Below, one piece after another: positions 32,660 to 41,164 of a DNA stretch of 50,062 nt; the stretch's first letter is position 1, and every line of letters begins with the position of its first letter. The DNA comes from Actinomycetota bacterium (GTDB taxonomy: Bacteria; Actinomycetota; Thermoleophilia; Solirubrobacterales; Solirubrobacteraceae), in NCBI GenBank assembly GCA_005885515.1, contig VAWK01000056.1:13627-63688 (forward strand), in the 5' to 3' direction. A program made the translations under genes and the position numbers. The notes under the pieces are model-generated. The model was not told where the DNA came from and did no database searches. It was given only the letters and a program-made list of their open reading frames with translations.

Positions 32660-34257
32660 GACGCGACCGCCTCGCGGGACTCGCGCAGGTCGAGCAACGG
32701 CGCGTAAGACCGGATCGCGGGCAGCGCGGCGAAGTTGTAACGCGGCGGCGGCGAGCTGGTTGCCCACTCCAGCGTGTGCCCCTGCCAGGGGTCGTCGCCG
32801 GCGGGGCGGCGACGCCTCAGGGACACGACGACGTTGATCAGGAACACGAGCGCCGACAGCGCGATCAGGAACGCACCGGCCGTCTCCAGCTCGTTGAGGC
32901 CCTGCCAGCCCATGCTCGGCGGATACGCGGCGATACGCCTGGTCATGCCTTGCGCGCCGAGGATGAACATCGGGAAGAAGGTCATGTTCGTCCCCAGCAC
33001 CATCAGTCCGAGATGCAGCTTGCCCAGGCCCTCACGCAGCAGCGCGCCGGTGACCTTGCCGAACCAGTAGTACACGCCCGCGAACAGGCCGAACGCGCTG
33101 CCGGCGAAGATCGTGTAGTGAAAGTGCCCCACGATGAAGTAGGACATGTTCAGGTCGTAGTTCAGCGGCGGCGAGGCCAAGATCACGCCGGTGAGCCCGC
33201 CTACCAGGAACTGCAGGACGAACGCGATCGCGAACAGGAACGCGCAGGTGAAGCGCAGGCGACCGCGCCACACGGTCGCGAGAAAGTCGAAGTACTCGAT
33301 CCCGGCGGGAACCACGAGCGCGGTCGAGGTGAGCGCGAAGTACTTGTTGGTGACCTGCCCGATCGTGAACATGTGATGCGCCCACACGGTCATCGAAAGA
33401 CCGGAGAAGGCGAGCACCGCGACGATGAAGGCGCTGTAGCCGAAGAAGCGCTTGCTGGAGAAGGTGGCGAGGACCTCTCCCACCATTCCCACGAAGGGAA
33501 AGAACATCACGTACACGACCGGGTGCCCGTAGAACCAGAACAACTGCTGGTAGTCGACGGCCCCGAGGTCGCCCACGAGCACGCCGCCAAAGTGGCGCTG
33601 CGCCCACAGCAGCGCGAGCGCGACGATCAGCGCCGGGAACGCGAACAGCGTCAGCAGACAGGTCGCCACCATCGTCCAGGTGAACACCGGCATGCGCATC
33701 AGCGTCATTCCCGGCGCGCGCCGCCGCAGCGCCGTCAAGAGCACGCACCCCGCCCACAGCAGCTGCCCGACGGTGACGAGGAGCACGCCGAAGATCCACA
33801 GTTCCATCCCGCTGCCAGGCGAGTGGCTGGCGTCCGAGAGCGGGTCGAACCCCCACCACGACGCGGCGGCAGCGCCGCCGCTCGTGAGGAAACCCGACCA
33901 CATCGTGATGCCTCCGCACGCGAACAGCACGAGTCCGGCGAGCGCCACTCGCGGCGCGACGAGCTCCGCCGCGCCGACCTGCAACGGCACGAGATACAGG
34001 CCGACGGCGAGCGAGATGGGGACGACGAACAGGTAGATCATCGTCGAACCGTGCATCGTGAACAGCTGGTCGTAGACACCCTGGGAGACGACGCCCCCGT
34101 CAGCCGCCAGCTGGGTGCGCATGATCAGCGCGAGAACGCCGCCGGCGATGAAGAATCCGAGCGACAGCACGCCGGCGCTGGCCGCTATGCGCTTGTGGTC
34201 GGTCGAGGCCAGCGTCGCACGCTGGACGCCCGCACCGGGAACCGCGATCGTGCTCAC
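32656..34257 (-). CDS. coxA: Cytochrome c oxidase subunit I (heme-copper oxidase), GHPVVY variant
   Basis: This is the catalytic subunit that reduces O2 to water. The 533-residue protein has twelve or so helices and all metal ligands: H69 (FTMHG), CuB histidines H245 (FYGHP), H294 and H295 (WAHH), and heme ligands H378 and H380 (IVGHFHY). Y249, the position of the His-Tyr crosslink, is present. The proton-gate glutamate of A-type enzymes (GHPEVY) is replaced by V247. The helix after WAHHMF reads TIGQVTNKYFALTSTALVVP, differing from standard aa3 K-pathway sequences. It starts at GTG 34257 overlapping the coxB stop by 4 bp. It is probably part of a bc-oxidase supercomplex with qcrCAB. Confidence 0.95.
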   Translation of the reverse strand: MSTIAVPGAGVQRATLASTDHKRIAASAGVLSLGFFIAGGVLALIMRTQLAADGGVVSQGVYDQLFTMHGSTMIYLFVVPISLAVGLYLVPLQVGAAELVAPRVALAGLVLFACGGITMWSGFLTSGGAAAASWWGFDPLSDASHSPGSGMELWIFGVLLVTVGQLLWAGCVLLTALRRRAPGMTLMRMPVFTWTMVATCLLTLFAFPALIVALALLWAQRHFGGVLVGDLGAVDYQQLFWFYGHPVVYVMFFPFVGMVGEVLATFSSKRFFGYSAFIVAVLAFSGLSMTVWAHHMFTIGQVTNKYFALTSTALVVPAGIEYFDFLATVWRGRLRFTCAFLFAIAFVLQFLVGGLTGVILASPPLNYDLNMSYFIVGHFHYTIFAGSAFGLFAGVYYWFGKVTGALLREGLGKLHLGLMVLGTNMTFFPMFILGAQGMTRRIAAYPPSMGWQGLNELETAGAFLIALSALVFLINVVVSLRRRRPAGDDPWQGHTLEWATSSPPPRYNFAALPAIRSYAPLLDLRESREAVAS

Positions 34258-34877
34258 GCGCTGCTCCCCCCGCTGGCCAGCCAGCGCTCGAACTGCACCG
34301 CCGGCACGGCCTGCAAGGCAAAGTGCATCTCGGTGTGCTGCTCGCCGCAGAAGACCGAGCACGTCCCCATGTAGGTGCCCGGCGCGTGAAAGATGAGGTC
34401 GAAGCGACTCACGTGGCCAGGCAGCAGCTGGCGCATGAAGGACAGCTGCGGCACCCAGAAGCCGTGGATGACGTCGCGCGAGACGCCGGCGAATTCGATC
34501 TCGACGCCCGTGGGAACCAGTGCAGGTCGGGGATGCCAGGTCGACACCGCCGCGACGGCGACGCCGCCGGGGTATTCAAAGCGCCAGCTCCACTGTGCGG
34601 CGATGACCCTCACCCGCAGCGCGGGGTGGGCGACGGTGCGGTCGAGCGGCGTCTCCGTGCGGAAGGTGATCACGACCAGGAACGCCGCCACGCACGCCAG
34701 CACCGCCGCGTTGGCCAGCTCGAGCCGGAGTGCGTTGCTGCGCCGCCCAGGACGGTCGCGGCCCGCCCCGCGCACGAGCAGGATCAGCACGGCACCCACC
34801 ACGAGCGTGAATACGACGATCGCGATCGGCAGGTAGACGGCTTTGACGTGCTCGAAGGCGTGATGGGTGTCCGGCAT
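34254..34877 (-). CDS. coxB: Cytochrome c oxidase subunit II (CuA)
   Basis: This 207-residue protein has two N-terminal helices (IAIVVFTLVVGAVLILLV and AAVLACVAAFLVVIT) and a cupredoxin domain. The binuclear CuA ligands are visible in HGFWVPQLSF (first His) and CSVFCGEQHTEMHF (two Cys, Glu backbone, His, Met). QWSWRFEYPGG matches the electron-entry aromatic stretch. No C-terminal cytochrome c domain is fused, so electrons are presumably delivered by QcrC. The start ATG at 34877 shares one base with the stop of the upstream enolase-superfamily gene (TGATG). Confidence 0.95.
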   Translation of the reverse strand: MPDTHHAFEHVKAVYLPIAIVVFTLVVGAVLILLVRGAGRDRPGRRSNALRLELANAAVLACVAAFLVVITFRTETPLDRTVAHPALRVRVIAAQWSWRFEYPGGVAVAAVSTWHPRPALVPTGVEIEFAGVSRDVIHGFWVPQLSFMRQLLPGHVSRFDLIFHAPGTYMGTCSVFCGEQHTEMHFALQAVPAVQFERWLASGGSSA

Positions 34878-36010
34878 CAGCGCTGGAACCGCTCCACGTC
34901 GGACTCGCGCAGCTCCATGCCGTGGCCAGGCCTGCCCGCGTCGGGCCGCAGAGCGCCTTCCTGCAGCTCGGGCAGACCGTCGAAGAACAGCGCCTCGATG
35001 CGCGCGTGGTCGTGGAAGTACTCCACGTGCACCAGCGGGCCCAGCGCGGTCCCCACGTGCGCGTGAATCGCCGGGCTGGTGTGCGCCGACAGCGGCACGC
35101 CGGCGGAGGCGCACAGAGCCGCCACCGCCACCAGCTGGGTGATTCCCCCGCAGCGGGTGACGTCTGCCTGCACGACGTCGACCGCGCCCGCCTGCAGCAT
35201 GCGCCTGAAGTAGAAGAGGTCGTAGCCGTACTCCCCGGCGGCGATCTCCATGCCGGCCGGCGCCCTGTCGCGCAGCAACCGCAGGCCCTCCAGGTCATCG
35301 GAGGAGACCGGCTCCTCGAACCAGCTGACGGCGCTCTCGCCGGCGAACACCTCGGCCAGCCGAAGCGCCTGCTTGCGCGTGTATGCCCCGTTGGCGTCGA
35401 CGAACAGCTCGGCCGCCGCACCGATCGCCGCGCGCGCGACTCGCACCCGCTCGGGATCCCGCGCGGGCTCGCTGCCGACCTTCATCTTCACGCGCCCGAT
35501 ACCACGCTCGACCCACTCCGCCAGCTGGCGCTCCAGGCGCGCATCGCTGTAGGAGGTGAAGCCGCCGCTCCCGTACACCGGCACGAGCTCGCGCACGCGA
35601 CCCAGCAGGTCCGCGAGCGACACGCCCAGCAGGCGGCCCTTGAGGTCCCAGAGCGCGACGTCCACGGCGGAGATCGCGCTGGCCGCGACCCCCGGGTAGC
35701 CGATATTGCGCACGCTCGCGCGCATGCGCTGCCACGCCGCAGGCGGGGACAGCGCATCGCAGCCGACCAGGGCCCCGGCCAGCAGCTCCTCGATCAGCCC
35801 CGCGGCGGCACCCGCCGCGTAGCTGTATCCGAGCCCGGTGCAGCCGCCCGCGCTCGCCCGCGCCAGCACGATCGTGGTCGAGTCCCAGCGCAGGGTGCCG
35901 TCGGCCTCCGGCGCATCGGTGGGAACCACGAAGGCGCGCGCCGAGAGCTCCTCAATGCGGGGCTCGTGCGCCTGCGCTCCTCCCACCCCTGTGCGGCTTG
36001 CGCCTGTCAC
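34877..36010 (-). CDS. Mandelate racemase/muconate lactonizing enzyme family protein
   Basis: This 377-residue enolase-superfamily enzyme abstracts a proton next to a carboxylate. The catalytic KxK is K175/K177 (VKMKVG). Metal ligands are D205 (VDANGAY), E232 (FEEPVS) and E260 (AGEYGY). D283 lies in QADVTRCGGIT, and the base H310 in LSAHTSPAIHAHVG. The set looks complete. The substrate could be an acid sugar or dipeptide; it cannot be read off. It is oddly placed as the first gene directly fused by stop/start overlap to the cytochrome oxidase operon. Start: ATG at 36010. Confidence 0.91.
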   Translation of the reverse strand: MTGASRTGVGGAQAHEPRIEELSARAFVVPTDAPEADGTLRWDSTTIVLARASAGGCTGLGYSYAAGAAAGLIEELLAGALVGCDALSPPAAWQRMRASVRNIGYPGVAASAISAVDVALWDLKGRLLGVSLADLLGRVRELVPVYGSGGFTSYSDARLERQLAEWVERGIGRVKMKVGSEPARDPERVRVARAAIGAAAELFVDANGAYTRKQALRLAEVFAGESAVSWFEEPVSSDDLEGLRLLRDRAPAGMEIAAGEYGYDLFYFRRMLQAGAVDVVQADVTRCGGITQLVAVAALCASAGVPLSAHTSPAIHAHVGTALGPLVHVEYFHDHARIEALFFDGLPELQEGALRPDAGRPGHGMELRESDVERFQR

Positions 36011-36043
36011 CGCGCCCCCACGCCGACCTGCTCGCCGGCCGGC

Positions 36044-36265
36044 TCAGCGGTGCGGTACGAATCGCGTCCGCTGCTCGCCGCTCACGCGCACGTGCTCGGG
36101 CCGGTGCCCGTCCGCGCCGCGCCGCTCTCCGGTGCCCTCCACCTTGTCCCCGGCAGGGTGCAGCTTGCCACGGCGCAGCGCCGAGGCGATGCCCAGCACC
36201 AGCGCGGCGATGACGGCCACAACGATCGCGAAGATCACGAGGATGAAGATCCCTCCAAATTCCAT
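36044..36265 (-). CDS. Small single-helix membrane protein, hypothetical
   Basis: This 73-residue protein starts MEFGGIFILVIFAIVVAVIA and has one membrane helix (about 5-28). A basic turn (SALRRGKLHPAG) and a hydrophilic, probably cytoplasmic tail ending EQRTRFVPHR follow. It lies 33 bp upstream of the enolase-superfamily gene on the same strand and may be the real first gene of the respiratory operon. The codon pattern and ATG support a true gene. The function is unknown. Confidence 0.65.
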   Translation of the reverse strand: MEFGGIFILVIFAIVVAVIAALVLGIASALRRGKLHPAGDKVEGTGERRGADGHRPEHVRVSGEQRTRFVPHR

Positions 36266-36288
36266 CGCCGGGGGCTTACCCGCTGGCT

Positions 36289-38124
36289 TCAGCGGTCAAT
36301 CCCGCTCGGCTGGTGCTCGCCGGCGGGACCGTCGCGCAGCGCGACGGCCGCCGCGATATGGGACAGGTGGCTCAGCGCCTGCGGGTAGTTCCCGAGCAGC
36401 TCGCCCGCGTCAGGGTCGATCTGCTCGGAGAACAGCCCGACGGGATTCGCCGCGGTCATGGCCGCGTCGAAGGCCTCGCGCGCCTCCTCGGCGCGTCCCT
36501 GGCGCGCGTAGCAGGCCGCCAGCCAGAATGAGCAGGGCACGAACGCGCCCTCCTTCCCCGGCAGCCCGTCCCGGCGCCGGTAGCGGCGCAGGAAAGCACC
36601 TTCGGAGAGCTCCTCGCGCACGGCGTCGGCGGTGCGAAACATCCGGTCGTCGTCGTATGCGATGAAGCCCATCAGCGGCAGCAGCAGCAGCGCGCCATCG
36701 AGCGCGCGCTCGTCGAAGCACTGCACGAACACGCCGCGATCGCGGTCATAGCCGCGCGATTCGATCGCCGCCCGGATCTCTTCGCGCGCTTTGCGCCAGC
36801 GACGCACAGGCGCCTTGCGGGCACAGTCCTCGGCGAGGCTCAAGCCGCGATCGACGGCGACGCAGCAGGCTGCCTTGGAGTGCACGAAGTGTCGAGGCTT
36901 TCCCTGCCACTCCCAGATGCCGCGATCGGGCTCCTGCCAGCGCTCGATCGCGGCCTCGACCAACTCGACGAAGAAGCGCCACTCGTCGTCGTCGGGCGAG
37001 TGACCGCGCAGGTGCCAGCGCCATCCGAGGTTGAGGATCTCCCCGAAGGCGTCGAGCTGCAGCTGGCGCGCGGCGTCGTTGCCCACGCGCACCGGACGCG
37101 AGCCGCGGTATCCGGCGAGCTCGAGCTCCTGCGCGGACACGCGCCGCTCGCCGCCGATGCCGAACAGGACCTGCAGGTCGTCGGCGTGGCCGGCCGAGCT
37201 GCGCACGATGAAATGGCGGAACTCCGACGCCTCGCGTTCGCAGCCCATCTCGGCGAGCGCGTAGGCGGCGATCGTCGAGTCGCGGATCCAGCTGAAGCGG
37301 TAGTCCCAGTTGCGCACGCCGCCGAGCGTCTCGGGCAGTGACGTGCTTGGGGCGGCCACGATCGCCCCCGTCGGCGCATAGGTGAGCGCCTTCAGCGTCA
37401 GCGCCGAGCGCACCGCGCCGCCCAGCTCGGACCCCTCGGCGGGCAGTTTCTTGCGCCACCGCCGCCACCACGACAGCGTCTCCTGCAGGCGGGCGTCCAC
37501 CTCGGCGGCGTCGGGCGCCGCCAGCCGCACCCCTTGCAGCAGATGCGGGCGCACGAACCGCAGCAGCAGCCGCGAGCGCTCCCCGGGCGTGAGCTTGACG
37601 CGTGCGAGCAGCGAGTCGCCGTCGATCGCCAGCTCCGACTCGCTCCACACCAGCAGCCCGTCGTCGCCGCCAATCGCGGTGAACGACTCGGTTCCCGCTC
37701 GCCGCAACCAGGGCCGCACGGCGCCGTAGTCGAAGCGCGGCGCGATCTCGAGGCTCACGTCGGCGATGCCGCGTGAGCACTCGACGATCCGCACCAGCTC
37801 GCGGCCGGAAACGCGCGCTCGACGCGCGCGCATCGCGAAAAAGTCCCACACGCAGATCTCTGCCTGATCGCTCGCGAGCGTGGTCAGCAGCACGAGCGTG
37901 TCGTTCACGTAGCAGCTTCGGCGCGATTGCAGCTTTGAGCGCAGCGACACCGAGCAGAAGCCCCCTCGCTGCCAGTCCAGCAGCCGACCGAAGCAGCTGC
38001 CGCTGTCCAGCCGCGGCAGGCAGCACCAGTCGATCGACGCCTCGCGCGAGACCAGCGCCGAGCCGTGGCAGTCGCCGATCAGCGCGTAGTCGCCGATCGC
38101 CGGCACCTGATCGCGATCGCTCAT
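36289..38124 (-). CDS. Glycoside hydrolase family 15 (glucoamylase/trehalase-like)
   Basis: This 611-residue protein has an N-terminal beta-sandwich (YALIGDCHGSALVSREASIDW in pieces, about 12-33) and an (alpha/alpha)6 barrel. Substrate-binding motif: RNWDYRFSWIRDS (about 270-282). The general acid glutamate lies in GIWEWQGKPRHFVHSK (near 404) and the general base in LFSEQIDPDAGELLGNYPQA in pieces (near 565). No signal peptide is seen, so it should be cytoplasmic. Actinobacterial members of this layout often hydrolyse trehalose; glucoamylase activity is the alternative. The ATG at 38124 overlaps the SDR stop by 4 bp. Trehalose turnover would fit the stress-signalling neighbours. Confidence 0.93.
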   Translation of the reverse strand: MSDRDQVPAIGDYALIGDCHGSALVSREASIDWCCLPRLDSGSCFGRLLDWQRGGFCSVSLRSKLQSRRSCYVNDTLVLLTTLASDQAEICVWDFFAMRARRARVSGRELVRIVECSRGIADVSLEIAPRFDYGAVRPWLRRAGTESFTAIGGDDGLLVWSESELAIDGDSLLARVKLTPGERSRLLLRFVRPHLLQGVRLAAPDAAEVDARLQETLSWWRRWRKKLPAEGSELGGAVRSALTLKALTYAPTGAIVAAPSTSLPETLGGVRNWDYRFSWIRDSTIAAYALAEMGCEREASEFRHFIVRSSAGHADDLQVLFGIGGERRVSAQELELAGYRGSRPVRVGNDAARQLQLDAFGEILNLGWRWHLRGHSPDDDEWRFFVELVEAAIERWQEPDRGIWEWQGKPRHFVHSKAACCVAVDRGLSLAEDCARKAPVRRWRKAREEIRAAIESRGYDRDRGVFVQCFDERALDGALLLLPLMGFIAYDDDRMFRTADAVREELSEGAFLRRYRRRDGLPGKEGAFVPCSFWLAACYARQGRAEEAREAFDAAMTAANPVGLFSEQIDPDAGELLGNYPQALSHLSHIAAAVALRDGPAGEHQPSGIDR

Positions 38125-39128
38125 ACGGCTCGGCGGCGGGCGCGCCAGGCGAGCGCGGAGCCGGCTCCCAGGCCCAGCGCAAGCACGCGGCGATGGCGCG
38201 TGAGCCCCCACTGGAAGCTGCGCGCGTGCGCGCTCGCGTCGAAGTCACCGTGCGCACCATGATCTCCCGGCACGGGATCCAGCAGGTTGTCGGCCCGTCC
38301 GGGCGGCACCATTTCGTCGGTTTGCTGCGCGTCAAAGCCGGTACGCGCGAGATAGCGGTCGCCCACGCCCGGAACCAGCGCATTGCCGATCAGCGTGAGC
38401 GCCGTCGAGGCGCCCACCCACCACTCCCGCCGTGCGGGGTGCCGCGCAGCGGCCACGATCGCGCGAGCGGCGACCTCGGGCTGATAGATCGGCGGCACCG
38501 GCTGGGGATGGCGCGGCAGGCGCGTGCGGACCACGTCGAACTGGGGCGTGTTGAGCGCAGGCAGCTGCACCATCGTCACCCGCACGGCGCTGCCCTCGTG
38601 CATCAGCTCACAGCGCAGCGACTCGGTGAATCCCTGGATCGCGTGCTTGGCGGCGCAGTAGGCGCTCTGCAGCGGTATGCCCCTGTAGGCCAGCGCCGAG
38701 CCGACCTGCACGATCACGCCGCGATCGCGATCGCGCATGCGCTCGAGCGCGAAGATCGTCCCGTGCACCACGCCGAGGTAGGTGACCTCGGTGACGCGCC
38801 GGTACTCCTCCGCGGTGATCTCGCGCACAGGCGCGAACACCGACACCATCGCGTTGTTGACCCACACGTCGATCGGCCCGAGCTCGCGCTCGATCGCGGC
38901 GGCTCCGGAGCGCACGCTGTCGGGATCGGACACGTCGGCCTGGAGGCACAGCGTGCGAGCGCCGTCGCGCTCGAGCTCGGCGGCCGTGGCCGCCAGGCCG
39001 TCTGCGCCCCGCGCCATGATCGCCACCGCCGCCCCCTGGCGCGCGAACGCCCTGGCCGAGGCGCGGCCGACACCCGAGGTCGCGCCAGTGATCGCGACCA
39101 CCCCTGGCGCGTGGTGCGCGCTCGTCAT
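38121..39128 (-). CDS. Short-chain dehydrogenase/reductase with C-terminal extension
   Basis: This is a 335-residue NAD(P)-dependent oxidoreductase. The cofactor loop TGATSGVG (14-21), NNA (91-93) and catalytic S144-Y157-K161 (SAYCAAK) are all present. After the Rossmann core (about 250 residues) there is an extension with PGVGDRYLARTGFDAQQTDE (about 255-275) and a C-terminal hydrophobic/basic stretch (HRRVLALGLGAGSALAWRAR in pieces) that could anchor it to the membrane. The substrate is unknown. It follows the MEDS gene by 7 bp and overlaps the GH15 gene by 4 bp, so the three form an operon. Confidence 0.93.
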   Translation of the reverse strand: MTSAHHAPGVVAITGATSGVGRASARAFARQGAAVAIMARGADGLAATAAELERDGARTLCLQADVSDPDSVRSGAAAIERELGPIDVWVNNAMVSVFAPVREITAEEYRRVTEVTYLGVVHGTIFALERMRDRDRGVIVQVGSALAYRGIPLQSAYCAAKHAIQGFTESLRCELMHEGSAVRVTMVQLPALNTPQFDVVRTRLPRHPQPVPPIYQPEVAARAIVAAARHPARREWWVGASTALTLIGNALVPGVGDRYLARTGFDAQQTDEMVPPGRADNLLDPVPGDHGAHGDFDASAHARSFQWGLTRHRRVLALGLGAGSALAWRARRRAV

Positions 39129-39135
39129 CCGCGCG

Positions 39136-40146
39136 TCAATCTGAGCGGGTCAAATCCATGTGCAGCCGCACGGCCGTGCCGGCGGAGCCCGAACGGATCT
39201 GCACGAGATCGCATAGCTGGTTTACCAGCCACAGGCCCCGGCCGGTGAGCTGCTCGGGGCGTGGCCTGATGCGACCGGCCAGCGGCGCGTCGATCTGGCC
39301 GGAATCGAGCACCTCGCACAGGAGCGTCCCGTCCTCCCGCCACATCCGCAGCCGGCCGCTGCCGCCGCCGTAGCGCACGCTGTTGCTCGCCAGCTCGCTT
39401 ATCGCGAGCACGAGCTGCTGGCGGCGTTCCTCGGCCAGAAGCGCAGCGGCCGCCTGTGCGGCGACGGCACGTCGGGCCGCTCCCAGCTGCTCGCGCGAGA
39501 AGCCGATTTCTTCGGCGAACGGCGGAGGCTCGGGCAGGGTACCCTCAAATGCCCCCACCGGCCAGTCCGCGGGGCGGTATGAGCCGTTCCTCGCGCTCGC
39601 CCCGCCCGTGCCCACGAACGGGTGGTTGCGCTGGGCTGCCTCGATGACGTGGTCGTCCAGGCCATCGAGGTCATACGGACACACCAAGCGCCACGGCTGG
39701 CCGCCCGCAAAGGCCAGGTTCAGCAGCGACTCGTGGCGCTCGCACTCGGTCAGCTCCGCGTCGCTGCGGCCGGGCCAGATCGGTTCCCCGATGCCCAGAA
39801 CAGGATCACCCAGGGGGTCCCGCTCCTCCAAGAACTGCTGCCAGGCAGGAATGATGCAGGCCGGGTTGCGCCCCAGCGCATGCATGTCCACGAAGTCCAC
39901 CCAGCCGGCGCGCGCGCCCAGCGCCTCCCGCAGCAGGGAGATCCTGACCGGCGCTACCGCGGCCAGCACCGGTTGCTCGAGCGCGAGCGCCTCGTCGATC
40001 AGCGGCAGCGTGCCTTCCAGGAACTCGTCCTCGCCGGCGTAGAACAGGGACTGATGCTCGAAGCCCTGCGGACCGGCGCCCGTGGGGGCGCGCCCGTCAG
40101 GCGCCTCAATCGCGATTCCAAGCTCGGTGGCGACCGTTGGTGCCAT
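39136..40146 (-). CDS. MEDS sensor plus anti-sigma-type HATPase domain protein
   Basis: The 336-residue protein combines two modules. The N-terminal MEDS/DcmR-like sensory domain (about 28-190) contains HQSLFYAGEDEFLEGTLPLI in pieces and WVDFVDMHALGRNPACII. The C-terminal HATPase (about 215-335) has an N-box in VLAISELASNSVRYGGG and a G-box in LTGRGLWLVNQLCDLVQI, resembling RsbW-like anti-sigma kinases. Such proteins are common in actinobacteria and probably regulate stress sigma factors in response to an unknown ligand. ATG at 40146 is preferred; in-frame ATGs at 40173 and 40203 exist. First gene of a MEDS-SDR-GH15 operon. Confidence 0.88.
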   Translation of the reverse strand: MAPTVATELGIAIEAPDGRAPTGAGPQGFEHQSLFYAGEDEFLEGTLPLIDEALALEQPVLAAVAPVRISLLREALGARAGWVDFVDMHALGRNPACIIPAWQQFLEERDPLGDPVLGIGEPIWPGRSDAELTECERHESLLNLAFAGGQPWRLVCPYDLDGLDDHVIEAAQRNHPFVGTGGASARNGSYRPADWPVGAFEGTLPEPPPFAEEIGFSREQLGAARRAVAAQAAAALLAEERRQQLVLAISELASNSVRYGGGSGRLRMWREDGTLLCEVLDSGQIDAPLAGRIRPRPEQLTGRGLWLVNQLCDLVQIRSGSAGTAVRLHMDLTRSD

Positions 40147-40381
40147 CTCGCACAATCCGCTCGTTCGACACATCGTCAAGGGCCCACCGCAGGCGGGAAG
40201 CACAGCCGTGCTGAGGAGGGACGATCCATGCTTGCCTTTAAAAATCGGGGCGCGCGGGGCGCGCTATCAGCGCCCTACCAGCGACGCCTACCTTTCTGTA
40301 CCCCGCTGGCGAGGAAGTCAATCAGGCGCCCCACCCGGGCAGCGGTTGCCCGTCTGCGGCGCCGACCTGCGTTCGTCGCCC

Positions 40382-40405
40382 GTTTCCGTTGCCACGGCTG
40401 GGGTA
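40382..40405 (+). promoter_or_regulatory. Candidate SigB/SigF-type promoter of the DJ-1 gene
   Basis: GTTT at 40382-40385 and GGGTA at 40401-40405 are separated by 15 bp, an exact match to the core consensus of SigB/SigF-dependent promoters (GTTT-N14-16-GGGTA). Transcription would start near 40413, giving a leader of about 30 nt with the ribosome-binding site AGGAGGT at 40434-40440 ahead of the ATG at 40446. A SigB-type factor is encoded at 48600-49415. Confidence 0.7.
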
Positions 40406-40445
40406 AACGCGAAACGAGGGAAACGACACGCCAGGAGGTGTCCAC

Positions 40446-41036
40446 ATGGCCGGGAACTTGGGCGGAAAAAAGATCGCCTTCGTCGTTGCCAATGAGGGCG
40501 TGGAGGAGGTGGAGCTGACCGAGCCGTGGGCAGCCGTCGAGCAGGCCGGAGGCCGGCCCGAGCTGATCGCCCCCGAAGGCGGGGAGGTCCAAGCCTTCAA
40601 CCACCTCGACAAGGGGGACACGTTCGCGGTCGACAAGCGCATCGAGCAGGCGCGGCCGGAGGAATATGACGGCTTGGTGCTGCCCGGGGGCGTCGCCAAC
40701 CCCGATCAGCTGCGCACCGTCCCGCGGGCGGTGGAGTTCCTCCGGGAGTTCTTCTCCGAAGGCAAGCCGGTCGGGGTGATCTGCCATGGCCCCTGGACGC
40801 TCGTCGAGGCAGATCTGGTGCGCGATCGGACGCTGACCTCGTGGCCGTCGCTGCGGTCCGATATTCGCAACGCGGGCGGCAACTGGGTCGACGAGGAGGT
40901 CGTCGTTGACCATGGCCTCGTGTCGAGCCGCAAGCCCGACGATCTGCCCGCATTCTGCGCCAAGATCCTCGAGGAGTTCGCCGAGGCTCGCCACGAGGTC
41001 GCACCCGCCGGCGCCACGGCCGGCACGCGCGGGTGA
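40446..41036 (+). CDS. DJ-1/PfpI family protein (general stress, deglycase/chaperone-like)
   Basis: This 196-residue protein has the DJ-1/PfpI fold. The nucleophile cysteine C113 is followed by H114 in VICHGPW, and the conserved glutamate E17 lies in VANEGVEE. LVLPGGVANPDQLR (about 77-90) is typical of the PfpI/YhbO/YraA subgroup, linked to general stress resistance in other bacteria. Protease, deglycase and glyoxalase activities have all been claimed for members. A strong ribosome-binding site and a SigB-like promoter precede it. The 3' end runs into the first copy of a 27-bp tandem repeat, which encodes its last residues. Confidence 0.93.
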   Translation: MAGNLGGKKIAFVVANEGVEEVELTEPWAAVEQAGGRPELIAPEGGEVQAFNHLDKGDTFAVDKRIEQARPEEYDGLVLPGGVANPDQLRTVPRAVEFLREFFSEGKPVGVICHGPWTLVEADLVRDRTLTSWPSLRSDIRNAGGNWVDEEVVVDHGLVSSRKPDDLPAFCAKILEEFAEARHEVAPAGATAGTRG

Positions 41037-41113
41037 GCGATGCACGGCCGGCACGGCACGCGCGGGTAGCGATGCGCGGCGGCGGGCGGCACGCGCGGAT
41101 GAGCGATGCACGG
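41021..41113. repeat. Three imperfect 27-bp repeats with 33-bp period after the DJ-1 gene
   Basis: Copies lie at 41021-41047, 41054-41079 (one base shorter) and 41087-41113, each close to CGGCACGCGCGGGTGAGCGA followed by TGCACGG. The first copy contains the DJ-1 stop codon TGA; the second has lost one base there. The units carry no start codon with a ribosome-binding site. They look like slippage duplications of the gene end. They are followed by a 12-bp palindrome (ATGCGCGCGCAT) and a hairpin. Confidence 0.85.
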
Positions 41114-41139
41114 CAATGACGCGATGCGCGCGCATTAGG

Positions 41140-41164
41140 CCCAGCCGCCTTCATGGCGGCTGGG
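41140..41164. terminator. 10-bp perfect stem-loop, possible terminator of the DJ-1 transcript
   Basis: CCCAGCCGCC (41140-41149) pairs with GGCGGCTGGG (41155-41164) around a 5-nt loop. A second hairpin, CCCGTGG/CCACGGG with a 3-nt loop, lies at 41213-41229. There is no T-run after the first, so intrinsic termination would be of the GC-stem type sometimes proposed in actinobacteria. Either could also sit in the leader of the next operon. Confidence 0.5.
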
